A stretch of 64,000 nucleotides of DNA from Burkholderia plantarii (GCF_001411805.1 NZ_CP007213.1:3348001-3412000), one strand, 5' to 3'. Shown: positions 17,026 through 26,271, numbered from the stretch's first letter. A program made the numbers and translations. Notes: generated by a model from the letters alone, not told the origin.

Positions 17026-17537
17026 ACGGCCGTACCCCCACCCTGCTGCTCGCCGCGTCGATCGTGCTGAACGTGTTCCTGCTCGGCGCGATCGCGGGCG
17101 GCGCCTATCAGTGGTACGCGCGCCAGCACGGCGCCGGCGGCGCCCACGCGCCGAAGGTGGCGCTGCGCTTCGCGGCCGAGGCGCTGCCGGCCGAGCGGCA
17201 GCGCGAATTCACGGAGGCCCTGAAGGCGGCGCGGCGCGACGCGCGCGTCTATGCGCGCGAGGGCCGCGACGGCCGTCGCGACGTGCTCGACCTGCTCGCC
17301 ATGCCGCAACTCGATCGCCCCGCGCTCGACGAGGCGCTGGCGCGCACGCGCGAGGCCGACATGCGTCTGCGCGCGCAGGTCGAGAGCAGCGTGGCCGATT
17401 TCGCGGCGAGCCTGACGCCCGAGGAGCGCCAGCGCTTCGTCGACGGGCTCCGGCACAGCGGCCAGTGGCGCCAGCCCGCCGCGAAGAACGCGCGTGAGAA
17501 CAACGCGCACGACGCGAGCGCGCGCGACGGCGACTGA
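17022..17537 (+). CDS. CpxP/Spy-like periplasmic sensor protein
   Basis: 171 residues, starting in a 4-base ATGA overlap with the anti-sigma gene. An N-terminal membrane anchor or uncleaved signal (LLLAASIVLNVFLLGAIAGGAYQWY) is followed by a long helical periplasmic domain (residues ~45-150). That domain is rich in Arg/Glu/Ala and contains LTPEERQRF, resembling the LTxxQ motif of CpxP/Spy and the periplasmic heavy-metal sensor family. Such proteins sense metals or unfolded proteins and modulate the linked anti-sigma factor. The three overlapping genes form one operon: sigma, anti-sigma, sensor. Confidence 0.72.
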   Translation: MNGRTPTLLLAASIVLNVFLLGAIAGGAYQWYARQHGAGGAHAPKVALRFAAEALPAERQREFTEALKAARRDARVYAREGRDGRRDVLDLLAMPQLDRPALDEALARTREADMRLRAQVESSVADFAASLTPEERQRFVDGLRHSGQWRQPAAKNARENNAHDASARDGD

Positions 17538-18061
17538 GTCGCGAGCCGTTCACGCCTTCATCCGGCCTCCTCCACGAAACGCGCGGGGCCGGGCCGCCAT
17601 CGAACGGCGCGCCCTCGATGCGCCGGCCCATGCCCCGGCAAGCGCCCATGTGCGCTCGCAGCAGCGCGGCCGCCGGCAGCGTGCCGCCGCTCGCGCCGCC
17701 CGATGACAGCCGCATCCATCGCGGCGCGATCCGCTCGCGAACGGCGATCGACATGACGTCATCCACGCCGCGCGCCGACGCCGCCGCTCGGGATGCCTCG
17801 GCGTTCCGCCCTTCGATGCAGCGCCGCAAGCCCGCGCCCGTGTTCATCGTTTCGGCCGGCATGCGCTGCGGTTTCAAATCGTTGCGCCACGTTGCTCATC
17901 GTTTAGTAAATCTAAGAAAATCATTACAGATGTGTTCATTCGATTGACGCGCAAACGTTCCAACTCCTAGTCTTACGACGCAGCAAGATTCACGACGAGC
18001 CGGCGGTCGATCGGTCGAGTCGCCGGGACAGGATCGGGAAGAACAATGGAGAGAGACGATC
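17538..18061. other. gene-free stretch upstream of the GH92 gene
   Basis: 524 bp. The first ~330 bp are G+C-rich with no convincing gene. At 17870-17985 the sequence turns A+T-rich (GTTTAGTAAATCTAAG, ATCATTACAG), then TTGACGCGCAAACG, and is the likely promoter of the mannosidase gene. GGAGAGAGACGATC precedes its ATG. Confidence 0.4.
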
Positions 18062-20950
18062 ATGAATCGGTTCATGACGCTCGCCGCCACGCTGGCCGTG
18101 GCGTGCGCGTTGAACGGGTGTGGGGGTGACGACGGCGGTGGCGGCGCCGCGTCGATACTGGCGGCACGGCCCGCGGCGGCAGCCGCTGGCGCCGCCGACA
18201 CGACGGACCTCGACCGCGGGCAGACGCTCGCGCTCACGCAGTACGTCGATCCGCTGATCGGCACGCTCGCGAGCCATTCGCCGAACCCGGTGCCGGCCGG
18301 GCAGGCGGGCAGCGTGGAGCCGGCCGCGGGCCTGCCCTCGGGCATGGTGCAGTGGGCGCCCGACACCAACACCACGCCGGCGCCGAACAGCAGCGCCGAG
18401 CCGGGCTCGCCGGCCGGCTACTACTACGACATCAACTCGATCCAGGGCTTCAGCGTCACGCACATGCCGGGCGCGGGCTGCTCCGGCAACAACGGCGAAT
18501 TCCCGGTGATGCCGACCACCGACCCGGCCAGGCTCGTGCCAACCTTCAGTCATGCGAACGAAATCGCGAGAGCCGGCTACTACTCGGTGCTGCTCGACTC
18601 GCAGATCAAGGTCGAGCTGACCGCCACGCTGCGCACCGGCTTCGGCCGCTTCACCTACCCGGCGGGCCAGCCGGCCCTGCTGGTGCTCGACGCGACGCGC
18701 ACCAACACCCGGACCTCGACCTCGGGAGCCATCACCCAGGTGTCCGACAGCGCGATCTCGGGCAGCACCACGGGCGGCGGCTTCTGCGGCAACTCGGTGG
18801 CGGTGCCCGTGTATTTCTATGCCGAGTTCGACCGGCCGTTCACGTCGGCGTCGATCTCGCACGGCGTCGCGCAGCTCGGCTTCCGCTCCGGCCTGACCGT
18901 GAAGATGAAGATCGGCATCTCCTACGTGAGCGTGGCCAACGCGAAGGCCAACCTCGACGCCGAGAATCGCGGCTGGGACTTCGACGGCGTGCGCGCGCTC
19001 GCCGACGCGACCTGGAACGACCGGCTCAACGCGATCCGCGTGGCGGGCGGCACCACCGAGGCGAAGACCAAGTTCTACACGGCGCTCTATCACGCGCTGT
19101 GGGCGCCCAGCATCTTCAGCGACGTGAACGGCCAGTACATCGGCTTCGACAGCCAGGTGCATCAGGTCGGCAGCGGCCAGCATGCGCAGTACTCGTCGTT
19201 CTCGGGCTGGGACATCTACCGCTCGCTGATCCAGCTGAAGGCGATCCTGAACCCGGCGCAGACCAGCGACATGATCCAGTCGCTCGTCAACGACGCCGAC
19301 CAGTGCGGCGCGATTCCGCACTGGGTCAACGACAACGTCGAGGACGGCGTGATGCCGGGCGACGCCGGTTCGCTGATCGTCTCGAGCGCCTATGCGTTCG
19401 GCGCGCGCGGCTTCGACGCGCAGGGCGCGCTGCGGCACATGGTGAAGATGGCCAACATCCCCGGCACCGCCTGCAACGGCGTGACCACCAACGGCGGCCG
19501 CGCGAGCTACCTGCAGACCGGCTACATCACCAGCGGCGAGTGGGGCCAGGCATCGTCGACGCTCGAGTACGCGAGCAGCGACTTCGCGATCTCGCGCTTC
19601 GCCGGCGCGCTCGGCGACGCCGCCACGCAGCGCATGCTGCTGAGCCGCTCGGCCTACTGGCAGAACCTGCTGAACACCTCGCTCGCGCCGCCGCTGAACG
19701 CGGCGCGGCAGGCCAGCGGCGCGTGGATTCCGGAGACCCCGGGCAGCGGCGACAACTACGTGGAGGGCAACGCCGAGCAGTACACCTGGATGGTGCCGTA
19801 CAACCCGGCGGGCCTGTTCGCGCAGCTGGGCGGCGACACCACGGTGGCGTCGCGGCTCGATACGTTCTTCACGGTGCTCAACGCCGGCCTGAGCCTGCCG
19901 AACTTCTACATGGGCAACGAGCCGACCTTCGAGGTGCCGTGGCTCTACAACTGGGCGGCGCAGCCGTCGGGCACGCAGCGCGTGGTGCAACAGATCATGG
20001 CCAGCGCGTTCGGCACCGCGCCCGACGGCCTGCCCGGCAACGACGATCTCGGCGCGGTGTCCGGCTGGTACGTGTGGGGCGCGCTCGGCCTGTATCCGGA
20101 GATTCCGGGCGTGGCGGGCCTCGCGATCGGCAGCCCGCAGTTCCCCGCGATCGACGTGCGGCTCGGCACCGGCCGGCGCCTGCGGATCCGCGCGGCGGGC
20201 GCGCCGGCGTCGAGCTACGTGCAGGCGCTGTCGATCGACGGGCGCGCGCAGTCAAGCCCGTGGGTCGACTACGCCGCGCTCGCCGACGGCGCGACGCTGC
20301 GCTTCTCGATGGGCAGCTCGCCGTCGCAGTGGGGCGCCAGCGTGCCGCCGCCGTCGTTCGGCGTGCCGGTGGCGATCAACGCGGCCGACAGCTACAACAA
20401 CCGCGGCTTCAGCGCCGACGGCGCCACCAACACCGACGGCCAGGGCGCGGACTTCGACGGCAGCCTGTTCAGCTACTCGCTGAACGCGCTGGCGGCGGCC
20501 GGGGTCCAGCCGGGCAAGCCGTTCCCGGTGGCGGGCGCGGCCGTGGCGGTGGCGGGCGGGCCGCTCACGCTCGACAACACGGTGACCGTCGGCCAGACCG
20601 TGATGCTGCCGCCGGGCTCGACCGGCTCGGGCGTGGTGGTGCTCGGCTCCGCGAACAACGGGCCGTCCAGCGGCGTCGCGCAGCTGAACTTCGCCGACGG
20701 CACGAGCCAGGCCGTCACGCTCGCGTTCGACGACTGGACGCTCAACGGCGGCGGCGCGAGCCCGAGCTCGGCGATCGCCGTGACGATGGCCTATCGCAAC
20801 TCGGGCAACGGCCAGCCGGACAACGTCAAGACCTACCTCTTCGCGCAGAAGATTCCGGTGCCGCCCGGCAAGGTCGTGACGAGCATCACGCTGCCGCGGC
20901 AGGTCAGCGCCGGCAAGATGCACGTGTTCGGGGTGGCGATGGCGTCGTGA
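18062..20950 (+). CDS. GH92 alpha-1,2-mannosidase lipoprotein
   Basis: 962 residues. Lipoprotein signal with Cys at residue 20 (LNGC), then a Gly/Ala-rich linker. The GH92 N-terminal beta-sandwich opens with QYVDPLIGT and GSVEPAAGLPSGMVQWAPDT, followed by GFSVTHMPGAGCSGNNGEFPVMP. The (alpha/alpha)6 catalytic domain shows YHALWAPSIFSDVNG, YSSFSGWDIYRS, HWVNDNVEDGVMPGDAGS, GNAEQYTWMVPYN, GNEPTFEVPWLYNW and GNDDLGAVSGWYVWGALG. These include the acidic residues and Ca2+ site of the family. Residues ~770-960 form an extra beta-rich module that may bind carbohydrate. GH92 enzymes are Ca2+-dependent exo-mannosidases acting on yeast mannan or host N-glycans. It is surface or periplasmic and monocistronic. 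Confidence 0.93.
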   Translation: MNRFMTLAATLAVACALNGCGGDDGGGGAASILAARPAAAAAGAADTTDLDRGQTLALTQYVDPLIGTLASHSPNPVPAGQAGSVEPAAGLPSGMVQWAPDTNTTPAPNSSAEPGSPAGYYYDINSIQGFSVTHMPGAGCSGNNGEFPVMPTTDPARLVPTFSHANEIARAGYYSVLLDSQIKVELTATLRTGFGRFTYPAGQPALLVLDATRTNTRTSTSGAITQVSDSAISGSTTGGGFCGNSVAVPVYFYAEFDRPFTSASISHGVAQLGFRSGLTVKMKIGISYVSVANAKANLDAENRGWDFDGVRALADATWNDRLNAIRVAGGTTEAKTKFYTALYHALWAPSIFSDVNGQYIGFDSQVHQVGSGQHAQYSSFSGWDIYRSLIQLKAILNPAQTSDMIQSLVNDADQCGAIPHWVNDNVEDGVMPGDAGSLIVSSAYAFGARGFDAQGALRHMVKMANIPGTACNGVTTNGGRASYLQTGYITSGEWGQASSTLEYASSDFAISRFAGALGDAATQRMLLSRSAYWQNLLNTSLAPPLNAARQASGAWIPETPGSGDNYVEGNAEQYTWMVPYNPAGLFAQLGGDTTVASRLDTFFTVLNAGLSLPNFYMGNEPTFEVPWLYNWAAQPSGTQRVVQQIMASAFGTAPDGLPGNDDLGAVSGWYVWGALGLYPEIPGVAGLAIGSPQFPAIDVRLGTGRRLRIRAAGAPASSYVQALSIDGRAQSSPWVDYAALADGATLRFSMGSSPSQWGASVPPPSFGVPVAINAADSYNNRGFSADGATNTDGQGADFDGSLFSYSLNALAAAGVQPGKPFPVAGAAVAVAGGPLTLDNTVTVGQTVMLPPGSTGSGVVVLGSANNGPSSGVAQLNFADGTSQAVTLAFDDWTLNGGGASPSSAIAVTMAYRNSGNGQPDNVKTYLFAQKIPVPPGKVVTSITLPRQVSAGKMHVFGVAMAS

Positions 20951-21035
20951 GGATTCGTTGAGGATTCAGCGGCGCCTTTTTCCATTCGGATGATGCGCGA
21001 CACCGCTTGCGGGAAGGCGCTCGATGAAACGACGC

Positions 21036-21926
21036 TCAGGCGATCCGCGCGAGCCGCGGGCGCGCGGCGGCGCCCTCCCTCGACATGGTCTCGCGCACGT
21101 GGTGCGCGAACGCCTGCGCGGCCGGCTGCGCGACCGCCGGCAGGCGCAGGCAGATCGCGAACGGCGGCAGCGCGGGCAGGCCGGCCGCCTGCGGCGCGAG
21201 CGTTTCCAGGTCGTCGGGCACCGTGGAGGCGAGCCAGGTGGTGATCGCCACGCCCGCGCGCACCATCGACGCGGTCGCCTCGATGTTGCCGCTCTCGAAC
21301 ACGGTGCGCCACGCCACGCCCTGCTCCGCGAGCGCGCCGAGCACCACGGGGCGGAACACGCAGCGCTCGTCCACCATCGACAGCGGCAGCGGCCGCTTTC
21401 GCCATGCCTCGCTGCCGCGCCCCGACACCCACACCAGCGGCTCGACGCGAATCACCTCGCCCCTGGCCTCGCTCGCCACGTACTGGATCAGCGAAACGTC
21501 CACGCGCCCGCTGTCGACGGCCTCGTGCAGATCGGGCGACGCGCAGCAGACGAGCGTGATGTCCACGCGCGGATGCGCCTCGGCGAACGCCTTCATCGCC
21601 GGCGCGAGCGGGCCGACCAGATCGTAGGGCACGCCCACCCGCAGGCTGCCGCTGAGCGGGCCGTCGGCCATGTCGGCCCAGATCTCGTCGTTCAGGCGCA
21701 GCAGCTGGCGCGCCTTGACGAGAAACGTCTCGCCCTGGCGCGACAGCTCCAGCCGGCGCGTCTTGCGCACGAACAGCAGGCAGTCGAGCATGTCCTCCAG
21801 GCGCCGCACCTGCTGGCTCACGGCGCCTTGCGTCATGTGCAGCAGGTTCGCGGCCACCGTCATGCTGCCGCTGTCGGCCACGGCGACAAAGGTTCGGATC
21901 AGGTCGAGGTCGAGGTTTCGGGTCAT
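21036..21926 (-). CDS. LysR-family transcriptional regulator
   Basis: 296 residues from the ATG at 21926 (MTRNLDLDLIRTF). HTH: LDLIRTFVAVADSGSMTVAANLLHMTQGAVSQQVRRLEDML, wing FVRKTRRLELSRQGETFL. The effector domain starts near residue 90 (GSLRVGVPYDLVGPLAPAM). It is divergent from the LysE-cupin pair with a 101-bp gap, which it probably controls. The gap shows the A+T-rich ATGCATCGCATCAAAATTATTGCC, suitable for overlapping promoters (A+T core near 21950). Confidence 0.92.
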   Translation of the reverse strand: MTRNLDLDLIRTFVAVADSGSMTVAANLLHMTQGAVSQQVRRLEDMLDCLLFVRKTRRLELSRQGETFLVKARQLLRLNDEIWADMADGPLSGSLRVGVPYDLVGPLAPAMKAFAEAHPRVDITLVCCASPDLHEAVDSGRVDVSLIQYVASEARGEVIRVEPLVWVSGRGSEAWRKRPLPLSMVDERCVFRPVVLGALAEQGVAWRTVFESGNIEATASMVRAGVAITTWLASTVPDDLETLAPQAAGLPALPPFAICLRLPAVAQPAAQAFAHHVRETMSREGAAARPRLARIA

Positions 21927-22027
21927 GGACGCATTATGCCGGCTAATGCATCGCATCAAAATTATTGCCTTTCATGATGCATCGGCCGTCCGTACAGTGC
22001 GAACCTCGTTCCTTCGAATCGCCGCCA

Positions 22028-22618
22028 ATGACCGCGCTCCTGCCGCTCTTCCTGTTCGTCGCCGTCGCCACCCTCACGCCCGGCGGCGCCACCACGCTCG
22101 CCACCGCGTCGGGCGCGCGCTTCGGCTTTCGCCGCTCGCTGCCGCTCGTGACCGGCATCGCGGCGGCGCTGGCCATGCTGGCCGCCGTGGCCGCGCTCGG
22201 GCTCGGCGGCCTGCTGCTCGCCATGCCGTCGCTGCAGACGGCGGTGAAGGCGCTCGGCTCCGCCTACCTGCTCTGGCTGGCGTGGCGCATCGCGCGCAGC
22301 GGCCCGCCGAACGCGGGCCAGGGCCCGGCGCGGCCGGTCACGCTCGCCAGCGGCTTCCTGCTGCTGTGGCTGAACCCGAAAAGCTGGGCGATGACGGTGG
22401 GCGCGGCGGCCTCGTTCGCGCTCGTCGCCAGCAGCCCGCAGCGGCTCGCGCTGCTGCTCGGCGCCGCGTTCGGCGTGGCCGCGGCGCTGTCGCTCGCGTT
22501 GTGGTGCGCGCTCGGCGTGCTGCTCGCGCGCCTGTTTCGCACGCCGCGCCAGTGGCGCATCCTCAATCTCACGATGGGCCTGCTGCTCGCCGCGTCCATC
22601 GTGCCAACCTGGAGATAA
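22028..22618 (+). CDS. LysE/RhtB-family amino-acid exporter
   Basis: 196 residues from the ATG at 22028. Six hydrophobic segments and the family N-terminus FVAVATLTPGGATTLATASGARFGFRRSL (usually TPGPN; the Asn is replaced here by GGATT). The central LLWLNPKSWAMTVG is the conserved NPK segment. It exports amino acids or related small metabolites across the inner membrane. It is followed 2 bp later by a cupin gene, forming an operon divergent from a LysR gene. Confidence 0.88.
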   Translation: MTALLPLFLFVAVATLTPGGATTLATASGARFGFRRSLPLVTGIAAALAMLAAVAALGLGGLLLAMPSLQTAVKALGSAYLLWLAWRIARSGPPNAGQGPARPVTLASGFLLLWLNPKSWAMTVGAAASFALVASSPQRLALLLGAAFGVAAALSLALWCALGVLLARLFRTPRQWRILNLTMGLLLAASIVPTWR

Positions 22619-22620
22619 GC

Positions 22621-23004
22621 ATGGTTTCCCGTTCGTTTGCCGAATCGTTCGATCTCGACGCGGCGTTCGCCGACATCACCGCGCACTGGTCGCCGAAGGT
22701 GGTCGCGCAGGTCAACGACCAGTACGTGAAGGTGGCCAAGGTACTCGGCCAGCTGGTATGGCACGACCACGCGCACGAGGACGAGCTGTTCTTCGTGGTG
22801 CGCGGCCACCTGAAGATCGAATACGAGGGCGGCCGCGTGGTCGAGCTGCCGGCCGGCTCGATGCACGTCGTGCCGCGCGGCACGCCCCACAATCCCGTCG
22901 CCGAGGAGGAGTGCTGGATCATGCTGGTCGAGCCGGTGGAGACGAAGCACACGGGGGACGTGGCGTCGCCGCTGACGAAGACGATCGAGCAACAGCTGCG
23001 CTGA
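22621..23004 (+). CDS. small cupin-domain protein
   Basis: 127 residues, starting 2 bp after the LysE stop; the ribosome site (GGAG) lies inside that gene's end. Single cupin: VWHDHAHEDELFFVVRGHLKIEY gives the metal ligands (HxH, E), and PRGTPHNPVAEEECWIML supplies the second motif with its His. Cytoplasmic. Such proteins often accompany RhtB exporters, but the substrate is unknown. It shares control with the exporter through the divergent LysR regulator. Confidence 0.88.
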   Translation: MVSRSFAESFDLDAAFADITAHWSPKVVAQVNDQYVKVAKVLGQLVWHDHAHEDELFFVVRGHLKIEYEGGRVVELPAGSMHVVPRGTPHNPVAEEECWIMLVEPVETKHTGDVASPLTKTIEQQLR

Positions 23005-23507
23005 GCCGATGCCCGCGCCCGCCCGGCCGGCTCACGGCTCCCGGCGGGCGACGCCTAGCCCGCGCCGTCGCCCTCCCTCCCCGATGCCGTAAACGGCGCG
23101 CGGATTCCGTCCGCCGTCGCGATCTCCGGCGCCGCGCGAATCGCGCAAGGCAGGCCGGCCGAACCCCGCCCCCGCCCGCCGCCGCCTCACGACGCGCCCC
23201 CGCACCGCACCAACGGCAGTTCTTACCCACGCGCCGCGTGCCCGCCGGGCAGCCCTACCGCCGCGTCGCGCGCCGTCGCCGCCTTCCCGCAGAAACATAA
23301 GACCATTGCGGGAAAACACCGATGCTGTAGTCGAACTACATTCATACTATCTAACACGGTGGAGGCTACCTACATCGCGCTGGCCCCGTCGATTTCTCCA
23401 TCCCGCCGCCCGGTGCGCACTGGCGCGGCACCCGCGTCTCGTGTTTCACCGCTGTCGCTTCCCGCCTCATCGTCGACAACCAGAATCGAATAACCGGAGA
23501 GAGAGAC
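23005..23507. other. gene-free stretch upstream of the GH3 gene
   Basis: 503 bp. The first ~280 bp are G+C-rich with no convincing gene. From about 23290 the sequence is A+T-richer and contains the dyad at 23326-23340. The segment CATACTATCTAACACGG (from 23343) is a candidate promoter element. GGAGAGAGAGAC precedes the GH3 start. Confidence 0.4.
23326..23340. promoter_or_regulatory. 15-bp dyad upstream of the GH3 gene
   Basis: TGTAGT-CGA-ACTACA, a perfect inverted repeat about 170 bp before the start codon and immediately before the A+T-rich promoter-like segment. Candidate operator for a regulator not located here. Confidence 0.4.
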
Positions 23508-25712
23508 ATGCAGGTCAGACTTTGGTCGGCCGCCGCATTGACGGCGTTCACGTTCGCCAGCGCGCAGGCTGGCACCCCCGATTTCATCAACTTCCCGCCG
23601 ACGAGCTTCGACGCCGTCGCCTCGGTCACCGCGCGGCTGCGGGCCGATGCGCTGGTGCGCAAGATGACGCTCGACGAAAAGCTGCAGATGATCCATTCGC
23701 AGTATGAGATGAGCGCGGTGCCGGGCGGCGGCGCCGGCTACATCCAGGGCGTGCCGCGGCTCGGCATCCCCGACCTGAACATGGCCGATTCGTCCACCGG
23801 CTCGGGCAGCACCTCGCAGCCGAGCACGACCTTCCCGGCCACCCTCGCGCTGGCCGCGAGCTGGGACCGCCAGCTGTCGAGCGACTATGGCCGCCAGGTC
23901 GCGATCCAGTTGCGCGCGCAAGGGTTCGGCATGGGCCTCGGCGGCGGCACCAACCTCGCGCGCGAACCGCGCGGCGGGCGCCTGTTCGAATACCTCGGCG
24001 AGGATCCGCAACTGGCGGGCGAGCTGCTCGCCGAACGCACCGACGGCACCCAGCGCGAGCAGGTGATCGCCACCATCAAGCACTACGCCGGCAACGAGCA
24101 GGAACACGGCCGGCAGGGCGGCAACACGCAGATCGACGAGCGCACGCTGCGCGAACTCTATCTGCTGCCGTTCGAGATCGCCGCGAAGCGCGCGCGGCCC
24201 GGCAGCGTGATGTGCTCGTACAACCGCCTGAACGGCGACTACGCCTGCGAGAACACGTTCCTGCTCTCCACCGTGCTCAAGAACGACTGGGGCTTCGAAG
24301 GCCAGGTGCAGTCCGACTGGGGCGCGGCGCACAGCACGGCGCCGTCGATCAACGCCGGGCTCGACGAGGAAGAGGACGTGGGCGCCACCGTCTACCTGAC
24401 GCCGGACCTGGTGCGCCAGGCGATCGCGAACGGCTCGGTGTCCACGGCGCGGCTCGACGACATGGTGCGCCGCAAGCTCTACACGATGATCCGCCTCGGC
24501 GTGCTCGATCACCCGGCCAGGGGCGGCGGCACGATCGACTTCGCGGCCGGCAACGCGTTCGCGCAGGCGGTGGCCGAGCAATCGATGGTACTGCTGAAGA
24601 ACGACGCCAATCAGCTGCCGCTCGCGGCCGCCGCGCTGCGGCGCATCGCGGTGATCGGCGGCCACGCCGACGCGGCGGTGCTCTCGGGCGGCGGCTCGGG
24701 CAACACGCGCGATCCGGTGACGGGCTCGTTCGCCGGTTGCGGCGGCCTGCAGTTCGGCACCGACACCGGCTGCAGCTGGTGGCGCAATCCGTGGCTGAAG
24801 GTGGATACGCCGATCGTCGCCGCGATCCGGCAGCTCGCGCCGAACGCGCAGGTCGCGTTCGCCGGCAACAGCGACCAGCAGCAGCCGTTCCGCGCCTACA
24901 CGCAGCAGGAGATCGACCAGGCCGCGGCGCTCGCGAAGCAGTCTGACGTGGCGATCGTGGTGGTGGCGCAGCCGGCCGGCGAGGATTTCGGCGACCTGCA
25001 AAGCCTCTCGCTCGCGAACCCGACCAATCAGGACGCGCTGGTCGCCGCGGTGGCGCAGGCGAACCCGCGCACGGTGGTGGTGGTCGAGAGCGGCAACCCG
25101 GTGCTGATGCCGTGGAAGGACAGCGTCGCGGCGATCGTCGAGGCGTGGTATCCGGGCGAAGGCGGCGGCAAGGCGATCGCGAACCTGCTGTTCGGCAAGG
25201 TCACCCCGTCCGGCAAGCTGCCCGTCACGTTCCCGGCGCGCGATCAGGACACGCCGACCTGGGGCACCGACGGCACGTTCGCGAACGATCCGGTCTACGC
25301 CGAGAAGCTCGACATGGGCTACCGCTGGTACGACGCGAAGAACATCAAGCCGCTGTTCGAATTCGGCTACGGGCTGTCGTACACGCACTTCGCGTACTCG
25401 GGGCTGACCGTGCTGCGCCTGCCCGGCAACCTGCTCGACGTGAGCTTCACGGTGCGCAACGACGGCCGCGTGGCCGGCGCCGAGATCCCGCAGGTCTACC
25501 TCGGCGTGCCGTACAAGGACGAGCCGCCGCGCCGGCTGGTGGGCTGGGACAAGATCGGCCTGAACCCGGGCGAGTCGCGGCGCGTGCGCGTGCTGGTCTC
25601 GCCGCGCGAGCAGAGCGTGTGGGACGACACCCAGGGCAAGTGGCGCTATGTGCCGGGCAGCAGCGTTTACGTGGGCGCCTCGTCGCGCGATATTCGGCTG
25701 CAGCAGCACTGA
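23508..25712 (+). CDS. secreted GH3 beta-glucosidase-like hydrolase
   Basis: 734 residues. Sec signal peptide (cleavage after ASAQA, about residue 21). Domain 1 (residues ~40-340) is the GH3 TIM barrel, with KMTLDEKLQMI, the sugar-binding KHYAGNEQEHGR and the nucleophile Asp 270 in QSDWGA. Domain 2 (~375-580) is the alpha/beta sandwich (SMVLLKNDANQLPL, GEDFGDLQSLSL). Domain 3 (~630-734) is a fibronectin III-like fold (FGYGLSYTHFAYSGL to the C-terminus). It removes terminal beta-linked glucose or related sugars from oligosaccharides in the periplasm or outside. It is monocistronic, and together with the PL7 and GH92 genes gives three secreted carbohydrate-active enzymes within 13 kb. Confidence 0.93.
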   Translation: MQVRLWSAAALTAFTFASAQAGTPDFINFPPTSFDAVASVTARLRADALVRKMTLDEKLQMIHSQYEMSAVPGGGAGYIQGVPRLGIPDLNMADSSTGSGSTSQPSTTFPATLALAASWDRQLSSDYGRQVAIQLRAQGFGMGLGGGTNLAREPRGGRLFEYLGEDPQLAGELLAERTDGTQREQVIATIKHYAGNEQEHGRQGGNTQIDERTLRELYLLPFEIAAKRARPGSVMCSYNRLNGDYACENTFLLSTVLKNDWGFEGQVQSDWGAAHSTAPSINAGLDEEEDVGATVYLTPDLVRQAIANGSVSTARLDDMVRRKLYTMIRLGVLDHPARGGGTIDFAAGNAFAQAVAEQSMVLLKNDANQLPLAAAALRRIAVIGGHADAAVLSGGGSGNTRDPVTGSFAGCGGLQFGTDTGCSWWRNPWLKVDTPIVAAIRQLAPNAQVAFAGNSDQQQPFRAYTQQEIDQAAALAKQSDVAIVVVAQPAGEDFGDLQSLSLANPTNQDALVAAVAQANPRTVVVVESGNPVLMPWKDSVAAIVEAWYPGEGGGKAIANLLFGKVTPSGKLPVTFPARDQDTPTWGTDGTFANDPVYAEKLDMGYRWYDAKNIKPLFEFGYGLSYTHFAYSGLTVLRLPGNLLDVSFTVRNDGRVAGAEIPQVYLGVPYKDEPPRRLVGWDKIGLNPGESRRVRVLVSPREQSVWDDTQGKWRYVPGSSVYVGASSRDIRLQQH

Positions 25713-25746
25713 GCGCGGCGCCGGCGAGACGGCGGCAGACCGAAAG

Positions 25747-25795
25747 CCGGCCCGGGCGAGGCGGCGCGAATCGTGACGACCCCGCGCCGGGCCGG
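25747..25795. repeat. inverted repeat after the GH3 gene
   Basis: Perfect 9-bp arms CCGGCCCGG / CCGGGCCGG separated by 31 nt, 35 bp after the GH3 stop. It may fold in the transcript as a terminator without a U-tract. Confidence 0.35.
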
Positions 25796-25941
25796 CCGGA
25801 TCGGCCCGGTTCAGCGCCGCCGACGAACGCCCGCGAGCGCCCCCGCGGGCGTGTCTAAATCTCGCCAATCATGGCCGGTATTCGTGAAATTGTGTACGGA
25901 GCCTAGTAAGATGGCGCCCTATCGACACTCGCCGACCCACA

Positions 25942-26271
25942 ATGAGCAATAACCTCAACGTTCTCGAAGAGCAACTGCGCGAACTCGACCAGCAAATCGC
26001 GCACGCCAAGTCCGAAGGCAAGCAGGCACTGCTCGCGAACCTGCAGGAGCAGGTGCAGCAGTACGGCATCACCGAGGACGAATTGCTGCGTGCCGCCGGG
26101 TTCCGTCAGGCACAAAAGGTGCGCAAGGCCGCGCCGGCTAAATATTATGATCCGTCGTCGGGCCATTCGTGGTCCGGCCGCGGCCCGCGCCCGAAGTGGC
26201 TGCAGGGCAAGGAACTGGACGACTACCTGATCGACCGCGCGCCGAAGCCCTGGTGGCCCGGCGAGGACTGA
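25942..26271 (+). CDS. H-NS-family nucleoid protein
   Basis: 109 residues. N-terminal coiled coil for oligomerisation (LNVLEEQLRELDQQIAHAKSEGKQALLANLQEQVQQYG), a linker, then the H-NS DNA-binding core YYDPSSGHSWSGRGPRPKWL at residues ~75-95. It ends in the WWPGED tail seen in Burkholderia members. The core motif (S/T)W(S/T)GRGR(P)P varies here to SGRGPRPKW, a form common in beta-proteobacteria. It is likely to silence A+T-rich acquired DNA; the lower-G+C patches in this window are potential targets. Monocistronic. Confidence 0.9.
   Translation: MSNNLNVLEEQLRELDQQIAHAKSEGKQALLANLQEQVQQYGITEDELLRAAGFRQAQKVRKAAPAKYYDPSSGHSWSGRGPRPKWLQGKELDDYLIDRAPKPWWPGED

Noticed and set aside
17990..20961. 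Long frames overlapping the GH92 gene on both strands
   Set aside because: They are shadows of a clear GH92 coding sequence with signal peptide and motifs.
23370..25868. 832-codon minus-strand frame opposite the GH3 gene
   Set aside because: The GH3 gene on the plus strand has all family motifs; the antisense product is Arg/Ala/His-rich and featureless.
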